In this document: one piece after another, positions 1 through 9,422 of the stretch | Layout of the letters: each line of letters starts with the position of its first letter | How positions within the stretch are numbered: position 1 is the stretch's first letter | Assembly (NCBI RefSeq): GCF_011762095.1 | Contig: NZ_JAASQO010000003.1 | Location: forward strand, 62,001 to 126,000 | DNA length: 64,000 bases | From: Parvibaculum indicum | GTDB taxonomy: Bacteria; Pseudomonadota; Alphaproteobacteria; Parvibaculales; Parvibaculaceae | Direction: 5' to 3' | Notes under the pieces: model-generated | Seen by the model: the letters and a program-made list of their open reading frames with translations, nothing else | Told to the model about the DNA's origin: nothing | Databases searched by the model: none | Made by a program: the position numbers and the translations under genes

Positions 1-16
1 GCCGAACGGGTAGCAG

Positions 17-973
17 ATGGGTGTCGAGAGCCGGCCGACGGAAAAACAGAAAGACGATGCGGCGCTCTGGCTGGCCAAGCGGGCAGGCGGCTCCATGTCG
101 CGGACGGAAGCGCGCGCTTTCGACGAATGGCTGAATAGGGATGCCGGAAACCGGCTGGCCTTCGACGAAATGCGCGTTCTCTGGGCGCAGTTGGAGGCGC
201 CTGCCGAGGTGACGGCCAGCCACTATCCGCTGCGCGGCGCTTTTCAGCGTTTTTTCTGGTCCGTGCGGACATGGGCCGCCGCCCCCGCCGCGCTTGCAAT
301 GGTTCTGCTGTCGATCTGGGTCGTGAATCCCGAGATGCTGACGGACTGGGGGGCGGATATCGCATCGGGCCACAAATCGGTCACCGAAGTGAATTTGCCC
401 GACGGCTCGTCGGCCTGGATAGGCGCGGACACCGCCCTTGCGCTTCATTTCAGCGAAACGGAACGGCGCGTGGATATCCTGCATGGCGAGGCCTTCTTCG
501 ATGTGCGGCATGGCGGGTCCCCCGCCTTCGTCGTGGAGGCCGAGGGCGGCAGGGTTCGTGTCGTGGGAACCCGGTTCAACGTCAATACGCTGGGCGACAC
601 GATGCATGTCGTCGTGCAGAAGGGGCGCGTGGAGGTCACCGGAAAAAAGGACTCCGAGCCCAGGATTCTCGTGCCGGGCGATCTCGTCTCCGTGAGGGAG
701 GGGCATGCGGGCCCGGTGAAAGCCGCGAATATCGACGACGAACTCGCATGGATGTCGGGGCGTCTCGTCGTGAGGGATCGTCCGGTAAGAGAAGTGGCCG
801 GGATATTGTCGCGGCAGGAGCCCGGCTGGATCGTCGTCGGCGATCGGCTCGGTGTGGAAACCGTATCGGGCACCTTTCCGCTCGATGACATTGATGCGGC
901 ATTGAACACGATTGCCGCCGCCACGGGCGGCGAAATCATACATGCGACACCCTGGGTGACGGTCGTCTACTGA
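17..973 (+). CDS. FecR-family anti-sigma/sensor protein
   Basis: This 318-residue protein has the build of an inner-membrane FecR regulator, which passes the signal of a loaded TonB-dependent receptor to an ECF sigma factor. The N-terminal part (about residues 10-60, with AALWLAKRAGG and FDEWL..NR..FDEM) matches the cytoplasmic DUF4880 segment. A single hydrophobic segment lies near residues 87-104. The periplasmic FecR domain follows (EVNLPDGSSAWIGADTAL, then GEAFFDVRH and VVGTRFNVN). The receptor directly downstream carries an STN domain, as expected of a FecI-FecR-FecA type cell-surface signalling set. The sigma factor would lie just left of the window; a TAG stop in another frame at 11-13 could be its end. 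No serious alternative assignment. Confidence 0.9.
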   Translation: MGVESRPTEKQKDDAALWLAKRAGGSMSRTEARAFDEWLNRDAGNRLAFDEMRVLWAQLEAPAEVTASHYPLRGAFQRFFWSVRTWAAAPAALAMVLLSIWVVNPEMLTDWGADIASGHKSVTEVNLPDGSSAWIGADTALALHFSETERRVDILHGEAFFDVRHGGSPAFVVEAEGGRVRVVGTRFNVNTLGDTMHVVVQKGRVEVTGKKDSEPRILVPGDLVSVREGHAGPVKAANIDDELAWMSGRLVVRDRPVREVAGILSRQEPGWIVVGDRLGVETVSGTFPLDDIDAALNTIAAATGGEIIHATPWVTVVY

Positions 974-1022
974 CCCCTCTTCGCGGCCGAACCGCACATC
1001 TCCGGAAAATTTCATCCTGCAA

Positions 1023-1041
1023 GTGAGGATCACTCTCATTC
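1023..1041. promoter_or_regulatory. possible Fur-type iron box
   Basis: GTGAGGATCACTCTCATTC is an imperfect dyad (TGAG...CTCA) resembling a Fur box and lies about 70 bases before the TonB-dependent receptor start. It fits an iron-repressed haem uptake cluster, but the match is partial and several alphaproteobacteria use Irr or RirA instead. Weak call. Confidence 0.3.
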
Positions 1042-1109
1042 GCGCATTTTACTCGGTGAAAGGTCGAGGACGACCGCCTTGGCCAGTAGTAAAAAAGGGG
1101 TGATTTTCG

Positions 1110-3734
1110 ATGTCGGGGACTGAAACCGGAAGACGTTGTCTTGCTGCATATCTGATGGGCGGGACGGCGCTCGCATTGTCCGCCCTGTTCGTGTCTTCCC
1201 CGGCTTCGGCACAAGAAGTTCCCGCCGCCAGCGAAGTCCGGCGTTATGCCTTCGACATAGACGCAAAGCCCCTGGCCGAGGCGATCGCCGATGTCGGCGC
1301 CGTATCGGGATGGCGTATCGCCTATTCCTTCGAGCTGCCGGAAAATACGGTGAGCGGCGGCCTGCGCGGCAACTTTACCGTGGAAGAAGCGATGCGCCGC
1401 CTGCTGTCGGGCACCGGCGTGACCTACCGGGTAAGCGGTGCGCAATCCATCGTGCTCGACCGGATGCCGGTCGCCGACGATGACGCCCTGATGCTGGATG
1501 CGATCGATATCACGGCCGTGCCGGTGCAGAATCCGGCGGATCTCAACTACGAATCCTCCAGCTCCGTCGTCTACATTCCTCAGGAGGAGATTCAACGCTT
1601 TCGGGGCACGTCGGTCGGCGATTTCCTGAAAGGCCAGCCCGGCGTGATGACGGGCGACAATCGCAATAGCGGCGCCATCGACATCAATATTCGCGGCATG
1701 CAGGGGCAGGGGCGCGTGCCCGTCGTCATCGACGGGTCCGTCCAGCAGAATACGGTTTATCGCGGATATTCGGGCGTCGCCTCGCGCAACTATATCGATC
1801 CCGACCTGATAGGCGGTGTGGTTATCGAGAAAGGCCCGAGCTCGGGCGTCTACGGCACCGGCGCCACCGGCGGTGTCGCCGTGATGCGCACCTTGCGGGC
1901 GGACGACATCGTAAAGTCCGGCAATAGCTGGGGCGCGCGCATCCGGGGCGGGTTGATGGGCAATACGAGCGAGCCACCGCCGCCCTACACAACCGGCGGT
2001 TATTACGGGTCGGGGAGCTACCCTTACGGCGGCCTGCCGAGCGATCTGGGGGCGCCCACCGGCATGAACCGGCCCGCCTTCCTGGAGCCGACGGCCGGTT
2101 TCGGCAGCGCTGCCATCGCCTACAAATCAGACCGGATAGATCTGCTTGGGGCCTATGTGCGCCGCAAGCAGGGCAACTATCACGCCGGAACGAAGGGCGA
2201 TACGCCCACACCCATCATCCGGGACACCGGCTCTGGATACACTGTCGGTTTCGAGGGGCTGAACCGCTTCCGCGCGGGCGAAGAGGTTCTGAATACCTCG
2301 ATGGAAAACACCTCCTACCTCATCAAGGGGGAGTTCCGTCCCTGGGCAGATCAAAGCCTCACGCTTTCCTACCGCCGGTATGAAAGCGAGTTCGGCGAGC
2401 TGATGCCCTCCGTCATCATTCGAGGAGAAGGCGCATTGCAGGCGCCGCTTTCCGAAGTCACGGTCGACACCTATACGGCGAACTACAACTGGAATCCGGC
2501 CGACAGCGATCTTTTCGATCTGACCGCCGAAGTCTGGCGTACACGGACGGAAACGCAGATCCGGACGCCTTACCGTTTCTTCGGCTTCGACTTCGGTCAG
2601 GGCTACTGGGATGTGGCGAAGCGCTGGGGCGGCACAATCTACAACCGGACGAAACTCGATACCGGTGTCGGCGATTTCACTTTCGACTATGGCGGCTCCT
2701 ATACGGCCGGCACCATCGAGCCGCCCGAGGATGTCGCGAGCAAGGATCCTGGCGCAGGGGGTATTCTTGAGGCGCGATATGCACGCCGCGAAGAGGGGAG
2801 CGCCTTCCTCTCCGGCGAGTGGAAACCCTTCGACTGGCTCAAGCTGGAATCGGCTGTTCGCTACACGGCGGCGCATTCCCGCGATAACCGCCCCTCTTCC
2901 GGCGGGGTCGTGCATAACGAGCAGACCAATGCCGGCTTCGCGCCGATCTATGCGATCACCGTGGAACCGCTCGACGGGTTCCAGGTCTACGGGCGTTACG
3001 CGGAAGCGATCCGTCTGCCGAGTATCTTCGAGACGTCCGGCGGCTGGTCCCAGACCCCCGATCCCGATCTCGACCTGAAGGCGGAACGGGCGCAGGATTG
3101 GGAGTTCGGCGTCAACTATCTCAAGAACGGCGCGTTCCTTCAGGGCGATGCCCTGCGCGGAAAGTTCGCTTACTTCAACAACTACGTGAAGGACTATCTG
3201 ACGCGCAGCATCAACACCTGGGGCGGTTTCGGCGGCGCACGCATTCGCAACATGGAACATGCCTGGTTCGAAGGGTTCGAGGCGGAACTGAACTATGACG
3301 CAGGCGTGGTCTTCACCGGCATGTCGGCAACGCTCCACACCTATGCGGAGTTCTGCCGGCAGAAGGAGGAGTGCTGGAGCGGCGGCGTGAAGAACGGCTA
3401 TGCGCAGATGCACTTGCCGCCCGAATGGACGGCGGATGCCACCCTGGGAACGCGCCTCTTCGATGAAACGCTGACGCTCGGCGGACGCGTGACCTATGTC
3501 GGCGACCGCCCGGCATCCTCATCCAACAGGGATAGCGGCGGCTATACCACGCTGGCCATATGGGATCATTACACGCTGGTGGATTTCTTCGCGACCTACG
3601 AAGTGAACGAGAATCTCAGCCTGGATGTGAACGTCGACAACGTGCTGGACGCCTACTACATGGATGCGCTCAATACCGGCCTCATGCCCTCGCCGGGAAG
3701 AACCTTCCGCGCATCCTTCACCTACAATTTCTGA
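1110..3734 (+). CDS. TonB-dependent haem/iron receptor with STN domain
   Basis: An 874-residue outer-membrane receptor. A signal peptide ends near residue 35 (ASAQ). It is followed by a secretin/TonB short N-terminal domain (about 45-120; YAFDIDAKPLAEAIADVG), which marks receptors that signal through FecR. A plug domain comes next (SSSVVYIPQEEIQRF, VFLKGQPGV-like segment, NIRGMQGQGRVPVVIDG, GVYGTGATGG), then a beta-barrel ending in an aromatic residue (TYNF). YAEAIRLPSIFE and PDPDLDLKAERAQDWEFG correspond to the FRAP and NPNL boxes of haem receptors. No histidine lies between them, although classical HemR/HmuR receptors carry a haem-ligating one there. The haem oxygenase and TonB system downstream support a haem-type ligand; a siderophore cannot be excluded. 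Confidence 0.9.
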   Translation: MSGTETGRRCLAAYLMGGTALALSALFVSSPASAQEVPAASEVRRYAFDIDAKPLAEAIADVGAVSGWRIAYSFELPENTVSGGLRGNFTVEEAMRRLLSGTGVTYRVSGAQSIVLDRMPVADDDALMLDAIDITAVPVQNPADLNYESSSSVVYIPQEEIQRFRGTSVGDFLKGQPGVMTGDNRNSGAIDINIRGMQGQGRVPVVIDGSVQQNTVYRGYSGVASRNYIDPDLIGGVVIEKGPSSGVYGTGATGGVAVMRTLRADDIVKSGNSWGARIRGGLMGNTSEPPPPYTTGGYYGSGSYPYGGLPSDLGAPTGMNRPAFLEPTAGFGSAAIAYKSDRIDLLGAYVRRKQGNYHAGTKGDTPTPIIRDTGSGYTVGFEGLNRFRAGEEVLNTSMENTSYLIKGEFRPWADQSLTLSYRRYESEFGELMPSVIIRGEGALQAPLSEVTVDTYTANYNWNPADSDLFDLTAEVWRTRTETQIRTPYRFFGFDFGQGYWDVAKRWGGTIYNRTKLDTGVGDFTFDYGGSYTAGTIEPPEDVASKDPGAGGILEARYARREEGSAFLSGEWKPFDWLKLESAVRYTAAHSRDNRPSSGGVVHNEQTNAGFAPIYAITVEPLDGFQVYGRYAEAIRLPSIFETSGGWSQTPDPDLDLKAERAQDWEFGVNYLKNGAFLQGDALRGKFAYFNNYVKDYLTRSINTWGGFGGARIRNMEHAWFEGFEAELNYDAGVVFTGMSATLHTYAEFCRQKEECWSGGVKNGYAQMHLPPEWTADATLGTRLFDETLTLGGRVTYVGDRPASSSNRDSGGYTTLAIWDHYTLVDFFATYEVNENLSLDVNVDNVLDAYYMDALNTGLMPSPGRTFRASFTYNF

Positions 3735-3789
3735 TCCGTCGCGGCCGAGGCCATGTCTCGCCAGACAGATTTGTACAAGGAGTTTTTCA

Positions 3790-4383
3790 ATGGAGATCGA
3801 GGATGTGCGCGGCCGGGAAGGACGATGGCAGCGCCTGAGAGCTTCGACGCATGAGGCGCATGAACAACTGGACAAGGCGATCATGGCGTCGGAGCCGTTC
3901 GCCGACCGCGACCGATATGGCTGCTTCCTCCGGATGCAATATATCCTTCATCGCGATGTCGACGCGCTTTATCTCGACCCCGTCCTGGGCGGTTTGCTGC
4001 CCGATCTGGCCGACCGGCGCAGGCTGGGTCTGATCGAGAAGGATTTCGAGGATTTGGGGCTCGCATTGCCGTCGCCCGAAAAGGCGCCGCTCTTCGGCGC
4101 GAGCGCGGATGTGCCGCGTGCGGCGGGCTGGCTCTATGTCGTGGAAGGATCGAACCTTGGTGCAGCTTTTCTTCTCAAGGGCGTCGCGAAGATCGGGCTT
4201 TCCGAAAACAACGGCGCGCGTCATCTGGCGGGGCATCCCGACGGGCGCGGGCTCCACTGGCGCCGCTTCACGGCAGCTATCGACGGGCTCGAATTCGGGG
4301 AGGTCGAGGACGAGAGAATGCTGCAAGGCGCGGATGAGGCATTTGCGCGGGTGCGCGAGATAGCACAAGAGGTCTTCGCATGA
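3790..4383 (+). CDS. haem oxygenase (biliverdin-producing)
   Basis: A 197-residue cytoplasmic haem oxygenase, opening haem to biliverdin and releasing iron. The N-terminal THEAHEQLD holds the candidate proximal histidine in the usual THxxH setting. [13 protein letters not shown] corresponds to the distal-helix GS.LG motif of bacterial HemO/BphO proteins. The start is the ATG at 3790 preceded by AAGGAG; the reading frame is open further upstream but has no comparable ribosome site. It follows the receptor by 55 bases and its stop overlaps the exbB start by 4 bases, so uptake, iron release and energising genes look co-transcribed. No bacteriophytochrome gene is near, which favours a nutritional role. 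Confidence 0.87.
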   Translation: MEIEDVRGREGRWQRLRASTHEAHEQLDKAIMASEPFADRDRYGCFLRMQYILHRDVDALYLDPVLGGLLPDLADRRRLGLIEKDFEDLGLALPSPEKAPLFGASADVPRAAGWLYVVEGSNLGAAFLLKGVAKIGLSENNGARHLAGHPDGRGLHWRRFTAAIDGLEFGEVEDERMLQGADEAFARVREIAQEVFA

Positions 4384-5372
4384 GAGCGGTGGGTCGATTC
4401 GTTCCGCACATACTGATCCTGTGCGGGTTTCTCTTCATATCGGCAATCGGCTCGTCGGCCGGTGCGCAGGAGGCGCCGGTGAAGCCGGCGGACGAAGCGC
4501 CCCTGGCGGAAGGGCTGAATGCGGAGACGATGTCGGAGGCCGCGCCCGATAGCCCGTCCCTGGATACGGACGCGGACGAAGCCGAAGCGCCGGACGCCGA
4601 AGCGCAATCGGCCGAAGGGCAGGACGCCGAGGAGGAAGCGGAGGAAGATACCGGCCTCCCGCACGACCTGTCGCCCTGGGGCATGTTCCTGTCGGCGGAC
4701 TGGGTCGTGAAGGCCGTCATCATCGGTCTCGTCTTCGCATCCGTGGTGACCTGGACCGTCTTCCTGGCCAAGAGCGCCGAGATCCTCATTGCGGAGCTTA
4801 GGGCGGGCCGGGCGAGCGACGAGGTGCTTGGCGCCGCCGGTCTTTCAGACGCGGTGGGTCTGCTTCAGGATCGATCCGGCCCTGTGGCGGACATGGTTCG
4901 CGCAGCCGACAAGGAGGTCTCTCTCTCCGCGGCGGCGCTCGACGGCGCCGGCGGCGAGGGTCTGAAAGAGCGTGTGACGTCCAGATTGCTGAGGATCGAA
5001 GCCGGCGCAGGCAAGCGGCTGAACAAGGGAACGGGCGTTTTGGCGACCATCGGGTCCACCGCGCCCTTCGTCGGTCTGTTCGGAACGGTGTGGGGCATCA
5101 TGAACAGCTTCATCGGCATTTCCGAATCCCAGACGACCAACCTCGCCGTCGTGGCCCCCGGCATTGCCGAAGCCCTGCTCGCAACGGCCATCGGCCTCGT
5201 CGCCGCCATTCCGGCCGTCGTGATCTACAACATGTTTGCGCGCTGGATCGCCAGTTACCGTCACGGGCTCGCAGACGCCGCCGCGGGCGTCGAACAGCTT
5301 GTGAGCCGGGATATCGACTTCCGGTCGGCCGGCATGAGTGCGACGGCTCCCAAATCCCTTTCGGCTGTTTGA
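4380..5372 (+). CDS. exbB: ExbB/TolQ-family proton channel
   Basis: A 330-residue ExbB, the pentameric inner-membrane scaffold that converts the proton gradient into work on TonB. It starts with a signal peptide (about 1-29), followed by an unusual 60-residue Asp/Glu/Ala-rich stretch (about 30-92) before the first membrane helix (about 108-130). The two MotA/TolQ/ExbB-type helices follow at about 218-245 ([20 protein letters not shown]) and 260-285 ([20 protein letters not shown]), both highly typical. The start overlaps the haem oxygenase stop (ATGA). ExbB proteins with an N-terminal extension are known, but this one is notably acidic. Confidence 0.93.
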   Translation: MRAVGRFVPHILILCGFLFISAIGSSAGAQEAPVKPADEAPLAEGLNAETMSEAAPDSPSLDTDADEAEAPDAEAQSAEGQDAEEEAEEDTGLPHDLSPWGMFLSADWVVKAVIIGLVFASVVTWTVFLAKSAEILIAELRAGRASDEVLGAAGLSDAVGLLQDRSGPVADMVRAADKEVSLSAAALDGAGGEGLKERVTSRLLRIEAGAGKRLNKGTGVLATIGSTAPFVGLFGTVWGIMNSFIGISESQTTNLAVVAPGIAEALLATAIGLVAAIPAVVIYNMFARWIASYRHGLADAAAGVEQLVSRDIDFRSAGMSATAPKSLSAV

Positions 5373-5375
5373 GAG

Positions 5376-5804
5376 ATGGCGATGCGCAGCCGCGACGATA
5401 TCGACCGCCTGGAAGAGGCGCATGAGATCAACGTCACGCCTTTCATCGACGTGATGCTCGTGCTGCTCATCATTTTCATGGTGGCCGCTCCCCTGGCGAC
5501 GGTCGATATGCCGGTCGATTTGCCGGCCTCCTCGGCCGAGCGGAAAGAGCGTCCGAAGAAACCCGTTTATCTCAGCCTCGATGGCGGCAAGAGCGTCGCC
5601 CTGGGGAACGAGCCGGTGGAACGCGATGCGCTTCCCGCCGCGCTCGCCAAGGCGACGGATGGCGACACGGATCGCCGGATCTTTCTGCGGGCGGACAAAC
5701 AGGTGGAATACGGTGCCGTCATGGACCTCCTCAATCTGCTGCGGGACAATGGCTATCTGAAAGTCGCGCTGGTCGGTCTCGAAGGTGCGGCGGCGGCGCC
5801 ATGA
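5376..5804 (+). CDS. exbD: ExbD-family biopolymer transport protein
   Basis: A 142-residue ExbD with a short cytoplasmic tail, one membrane helix and a periplasmic domain. The helix begins with [18 protein letters not shown], and Asp25 is the proton-carrying residue of the family. The periplasmic part keeps the usual pattern (VYLSLDGG...[33 protein letters not shown]). It sits 3 bases after exbB and overlaps tonB by 4 bases. Size and gene order are standard. Confidence 0.96.
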   Translation: MAMRSRDDIDRLEEAHEINVTPFIDVMLVLLIIFMVAAPLATVDMPVDLPASSAERKERPKKPVYLSLDGGKSVALGNEPVERDALPAALAKATDGDTDRRIFLRADKQVEYGAVMDLLNLLRDNGYLKVALVGLEGAAAAP

Positions 5805-6613
5805 GGCGGTGGCGGGAAAGCGGCGGACGATCGGGCCTTGTGCTGTGGGCGTCCGCGTCGATCATGGCGCTCGGCGCGCATCTGGGACTTGCCTGGTGGA
5901 TCCTGCACGAACCGGACGCGGCGATGCATACGCTTCCCGCCGACGCGATGATGGTCGAACTCGCGGCGGAAAGGATGGCGCCGACGAACGAGACCAGAGC
6001 CGATCTCGCACCCGACCTTCTGGAAATGCAGGCCGCCGCGCCGTCGAAGAAGCAGGAAGCGGAAAAGCCGGAACCGGTCGAAAAGCCGATGCCCGAGCCC
6101 GATCGCGAACCGGAACCCGAAACCGAAAAGAAGGTCGACAAGGCCGAGGTGGCCATTCCCTCCAGGCGTCCGGAGCCGGTTCGCAGAAGCGAAGAGGCGC
6201 AGGAAGCGCAGGCGGATTCGCGCGCCGCGCCGGCCCCGCGGACATCCGCCCCAAGCAAGGTGGAGGCGCCCCGCGCCGACAGGCTGGCCGCGCCGCAGGC
6301 CGTGCGAGGCGTAAGGGTGCCGAACGACGTCAAGGTGACCTGGCAGGCGCGGCTTGGCGCGCATCTGGCGCGTTACAAGCGCTACCCCTCCGACGCGAGA
6401 GCGAACGACGAAACCGGCATCGTCTATATGCGCATGTTCATCGAGCGCGACGGCGCCGTTTCCGCTGCCTCGGTCTACCGCTCGTCCGGTTATGCCGCGC
6501 TCGACCGTGCCGCCATGGTGCTGGTCGAGGAAGCATCGCCGGTACCGCCGCCGCCGGAAGGAATGGAAGGCGATATCGTGGTGCCGCTCAGATACAATCT
6601 GGAAGGAAGGTGA
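5801..6613 (+). CDS. tonB: TonB-family energy transducer
   Basis: A 270-residue TonB, anchored by one N-terminal helix (about 14-33). A long periplasmic linker rich in Pro, Glu and Lys (about 75-165) follows, then the C-terminal TonB domain (about 180-270: [20 protein letters not shown], then [19 protein letters not shown] and [18 protein letters not shown]). It couples ExbB/ExbD to the TonB box of the outer-membrane receptor. It is the last gene of the haem cluster; the next gene is on the opposite strand. Confidence 0.95.
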   Translation: MRRWRESGGRSGLVLWASASIMALGAHLGLAWWILHEPDAAMHTLPADAMMVELAAERMAPTNETRADLAPDLLEMQAAAPSKKQEAEKPEPVEKPMPEPDREPEPETEKKVDKAEVAIPSRRPEPVRRSEEAQEAQADSRAAPAPRTSAPSKVEAPRADRLAAPQAVRGVRVPNDVKVTWQARLGAHLARYKRYPSDARANDETGIVYMRMFIERDGAVSAASVYRSSGYAALDRAAMVLVEEASPVPPPPEGMEGDIVVPLRYNLEGR

Positions 6614-6659
6614 GGCGCGCCTTCCCTTGACCTTTTCCCTGGAAGAGGGGCCGGGGCCG

Positions 6660-7100
6660 TCAGCTTCCGCCAAGTGCCGATTTCGATGCCGCTTCCACCT
6701 TGTCGCGGGGCATCAGCATCAGCGTCGAACTGGCCTTGGCGAGGATATTGCCTTCGGTATCGACGAGGCGGCCCTCGAAAAAGCAGGTGCGACGTCCCTT
6801 GCGTTCCACCCAGCCTTCAGCGATCACCCGGCCCGGGCGCGCGGGCGCAAAGAAGCTGACCTTGAGTTCCAGCGACATCGGCACGATGCCGTCGCCCACC
6901 ATGCCGATACAGGCATGCGCCATGGCCGCGTCGATCCAGCCGGTCACGAACCCGCCCTGGACGACGCCGCCCGAATGGCACATATGCGGCCCCGCCTCAT
7001 ACTCGATGCGGGCCCGTCCTTCCGGCGTCATTTCGATAATGCGGACAAAACCAAGGCTGTGACCCAGCCCGTCCTCGGCGGACGACTCCAATGCAGACAT
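6660..7100 (-). CDS. PaaI-type hotdog thioesterase
   Basis: A 146-residue single-hotdog protein of the PaaI/4HBT acyl-CoA thioesterase family. HSGGVVQGGFVTGWIDAAMAHA contains the usual HxGG...GG and the catalytic-helix Asp. SLELKVSFFAPARPGRVIAEGWVERKGRRTCF is the typical central sheet (given here in two overlapping halves: SLELKVSFFAPARPG and RVIAEGWVERKGRRTCF). I chose the ATG at 7100 because GGAGAAC precedes it; a longer frame to 7175 has no ribosome site. It probably clears an acyl- or aryl-CoA; substrate unknown. Its stop lies 47 bases from the tonB stop (convergent). Confidence 0.85.
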   Translation of the reverse strand: MSALESSAEDGLGHSLGFVRIIEMTPEGRARIEYEAGPHMCHSGGVVQGGFVTGWIDAAMAHACIGMVGDGIVPMSLELKVSFFAPARPGRVIAEGWVERKGRRTCFFEGRLVDTEGNILAKASSTLMLMPRDKVEAASKSALGGS

Positions 7101-7330
7101 TTTGTTCTCCTGACCGCCTTTCTGAGAGACGGTTTTGATCGTTGGGTGAGACGAATGGACAGATATGTAGCCCATGAAGAGGCGCTCTGGCGAGCCTGCC
7201 GTAGGGTCGGGCGAGGGGGACGACGGTCGGATTGGCGCAAATCGGAAAACGCGTCATGCTGACGGCGCAAGACGGCGTCGAGCCGGACTGAAATGCACAG
7301 AACAAGAAGAAGCGCTAGGGAGGAGCACTC

Positions 7331-8122
7331 ATGAAACTCGATGAATCCGTATCCGCTGTCGTAACCGGTGGCGCATCCGGTCTCGGCAAGGCCACCGTGA
7401 CGGCGCTGCGCGAGAAGGGCGTGAGGGTCGCCATTTTCGATCTCAACAAGGAAAACGGCGAGAGGGTGGCGAAGGACCTCGGGGCTCTTTTCTGCGAGGT
7501 CAATGTGATGGACGAAGAAGCTGTCGATGCCGCCTTCGCCAAAGCGCGCACCGCCAACGGGCAGGAGCGTATTCTCGTGAATTGCGCCGGCGGCGGGCGC
7601 GGCGGCAAGACCATCGCGCGTGACAAGAAGACCGGTGAAATCATTCCCTTCAAGATTTCCGACTTCGAGTATGTGCTGGGTCTCAACACCGTCGGCACCT
7701 TTCGCTGCATCGTGAAGAGCGCAGCTGGCATGGCGACGCTCGACCCGCTGGAAAACGGCGAGCGCGGAGCCATCGTGAATACAGGCTCCGTCGCAGCCGA
7801 GGACGGGCAGATCGGGCAGGTGGCCTATTCCGCGGCCAAGGCGGCGATCAAGGGGATGACGCTGACGATAGCGCGTGACCTCTCGCGCGAAGGCATCCGG
7901 ATCAACACGATCCTCCCCGGCATCATGGCGACGCCGCCCATGCTGGGCGTGAAGGACCGCGCACCGCAGATTTTCGATAACCTCGCCGCGTCGGTTCCCT
8001 TTCCGCCGCGCCTGGGCGATCCGTCGGAATATGCCGACCTTGCACTCACCATGCTGCGCAACGGCTATTTCAACGGCGAGACGGTCCGCCTCGACGGCGC
8101 CATCCGCATGCCGCCAAGGTGA
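7331..8122 (+). CDS. SDR oxidoreductase, HSD10-like 3-hydroxyacyl-CoA dehydrogenase
   Basis: A 263-residue short-chain dehydrogenase with the Rossmann motif TGGASGLG and NCAGG. The catalytic triad is Ser in VNTGSVAAEDGQIGQ and YSAAK. Asp at the end of the second strand (AIFDLNKENGE) predicts NAD rather than NADP. GIRINTILPGIMATPPM and the overall pattern are those of type-2 3-hydroxyacyl-CoA dehydrogenase (HSD10/HSD17B10) proteins, common in alphaproteobacterial beta-oxidation clusters. GGAGG-like AGGGAGGAGC precedes the ATG. Substrate inferred from family only. Confidence 0.85.
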   Translation: MKLDESVSAVVTGGASGLGKATVTALREKGVRVAIFDLNKENGERVAKDLGALFCEVNVMDEEAVDAAFAKARTANGQERILVNCAGGGRGGKTIARDKKTGEIIPFKISDFEYVLGLNTVGTFRCIVKSAAGMATLDPLENGERGAIVNTGSVAAEDGQIGQVAYSAAKAAIKGMTLTIARDLSREGIRINTILPGIMATPPMLGVKDRAPQIFDNLAASVPFPPRLGDPSEYADLALTMLRNGYFNGETVRLDGAIRMPPR

Positions 8123-8171
8123 GAACGACGGGCGACGGGTATCGTCCGCAACAGGCCCCGGTGTACCGGGC

Positions 8172-9416
8172 TCAGAAATAGCGTCGGAGCTGCAGATAGA
8201 CCCGTGTCGGCTGCTCGGCATAGGGTGCGCCGGCGCCGGTGACCGGCAGTCCGCCGAATTCGGTGTCGGCCGGGCCGATGGGAAGCTGCGCCCCGGCAAT
8301 GAGGTTAAGATTGTCCTCAAGCGACCATGTCGCTTCGCCGAGCGCGTAAAAGCTGCCATCGTTGAGATTGGCGATCAGCGTCGGCGCGATCTCCAGAAGC
8401 GGCGTCCATTGCAGCGTACCGCCGAGCGAAAGATAGTCGCGGCCCGTATTGAACACCTGCCCGCGCAGCAGACGGTCGGTGAGCGGGGCGGGCAGGCCGG
8501 TGACCGAATAGTGCCGGTCGTCGAGCCCGAAGCCGTTGCGGTAATATTCGGCAAACGCGGTGGCGTCGCGCCCGGCGAGGGTGAAGGCATCGCTGATATT
8601 CGCCAGCGCGGAGACATAGGTCCGGTCGTCATTCACATGGGTCGGTACAAGTTCCGCGTTCCATGTGGCACCGCCGAGCGCGCCGCTCACACCCAACGCC
8701 GCGACGGTATCGCCATGATCCTGCGCGGCCAGAAAGCTGGTGCGCCACGGCCCGAGGGCGGTGTGGAACAAAAGCGCGAAGGAACTGGCATCGAGCGTCG
8801 GATCGTCGCCCCTTCGCGGCGGACGGGGCACGGCGACGAATTGCAGGTCCGATCCGTCGTCGAAGAGATATTGCGTATAGAGCATGTCCGCGCCCGGCTT
8901 GTATTCCGTATCCGTCGCATCGGGCGAGAACGGGTCGAACAGGTCCATCGGGTGAAAGACAAGACCGGACCCCCATGTCAGGGCCTGCCGGCCCGCGCGC
9001 ATGACGATATGCGCCCCGGTATAGCCGATGGACAGCCGGTCTATGCGTTGCGTGAGCGTGAAGCTGTTCCCGTCGATGGTGGTGTCGGTCAGATCCCACC
9101 ACGTCCGCGGCGGCGCGTCGGGAAACAGGGCAAGCGCTTTTTGCCGCGCGGCAAGGAGCGGCGTGTCGCCGGTGACGGCACCGAGCTGATACTGGAAAGC
9201 GAAGCGCCATGAGCCCCGGCGCGGTTCCCAGGTCACCCGCAGATTGCCGAGCACATCGTTGCGGTCGCGCTGGCCCAGCAGGGCGGAAACGCTTCGGTCG
9301 CTCTCATGCGCAAACACATCCTGCAGTTCCAGCCGGCCATGCACCGGCGCGGCGTGGCCGGGCGCGGCCTGGAGCGCAAGCAAGGAGGCAAGGAGAATGA
9401 GGCCGCGGGGGTTCAT
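8172..9416 (-). CDS. outer-membrane beta-barrel protein of a LolCDE-like operon
   Basis: A 414-residue exported protein that I cannot assign to a named family. It has a signal peptide (MNPRGLILLASLLALQAAP, cleaved near residue 22). The body is rich in alternating polar/hydrophobic strands and the C-terminus is YLQLRRYF, the terminal-Phe pattern recognised by the Bam machinery. It is therefore predicted to be an outer-membrane barrel, perhaps 14-18 strands. It is the last gene of the tetR-headed operon, 6 bases after the ATPase gene, which suggests it is the outer-membrane end of that transport system or its client. Alternative: an unrelated porin-like protein. Confidence 0.75.
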   Translation of the reverse strand: MNPRGLILLASLLALQAAPGHAAPVHGRLELQDVFAHESDRSVSALLGQRDRNDVLGNLRVTWEPRRGSWRFAFQYQLGAVTGDTPLLAARQKALALFPDAPPRTWWDLTDTTIDGNSFTLTQRIDRLSIGYTGAHIVMRAGRQALTWGSGLVFHPMDLFDPFSPDATDTEYKPGADMLYTQYLFDDGSDLQFVAVPRPPRRGDDPTLDASSFALLFHTALGPWRTSFLAAQDHGDTVAALGVSGALGGATWNAELVPTHVNDDRTYVSALANISDAFTLAGRDATAFAEYYRNGFGLDDRHYSVTGLPAPLTDRLLRGQVFNTGRDYLSLGGTLQWTPLLEIAPTLIANLNDGSFYALGEATWSLEDNLNLIAGAQLPIGPADTEFGGLPVTGAGAPYAEQPTRVYLQLRRYF

Positions 9417-9422
9417 ATTGGC

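Noticed and set aside
2127-3413. 428-codon open frame on the minus strand
   Set aside because: Antisense to the TonB-dependent receptor barrel; no domain or ribosome site evident.
8123-8171. Terminator between SDR and barrel genes
   Set aside because: Only a 5-6 base CCCGG/CCGGG hairpin without a T run; too weak to list.
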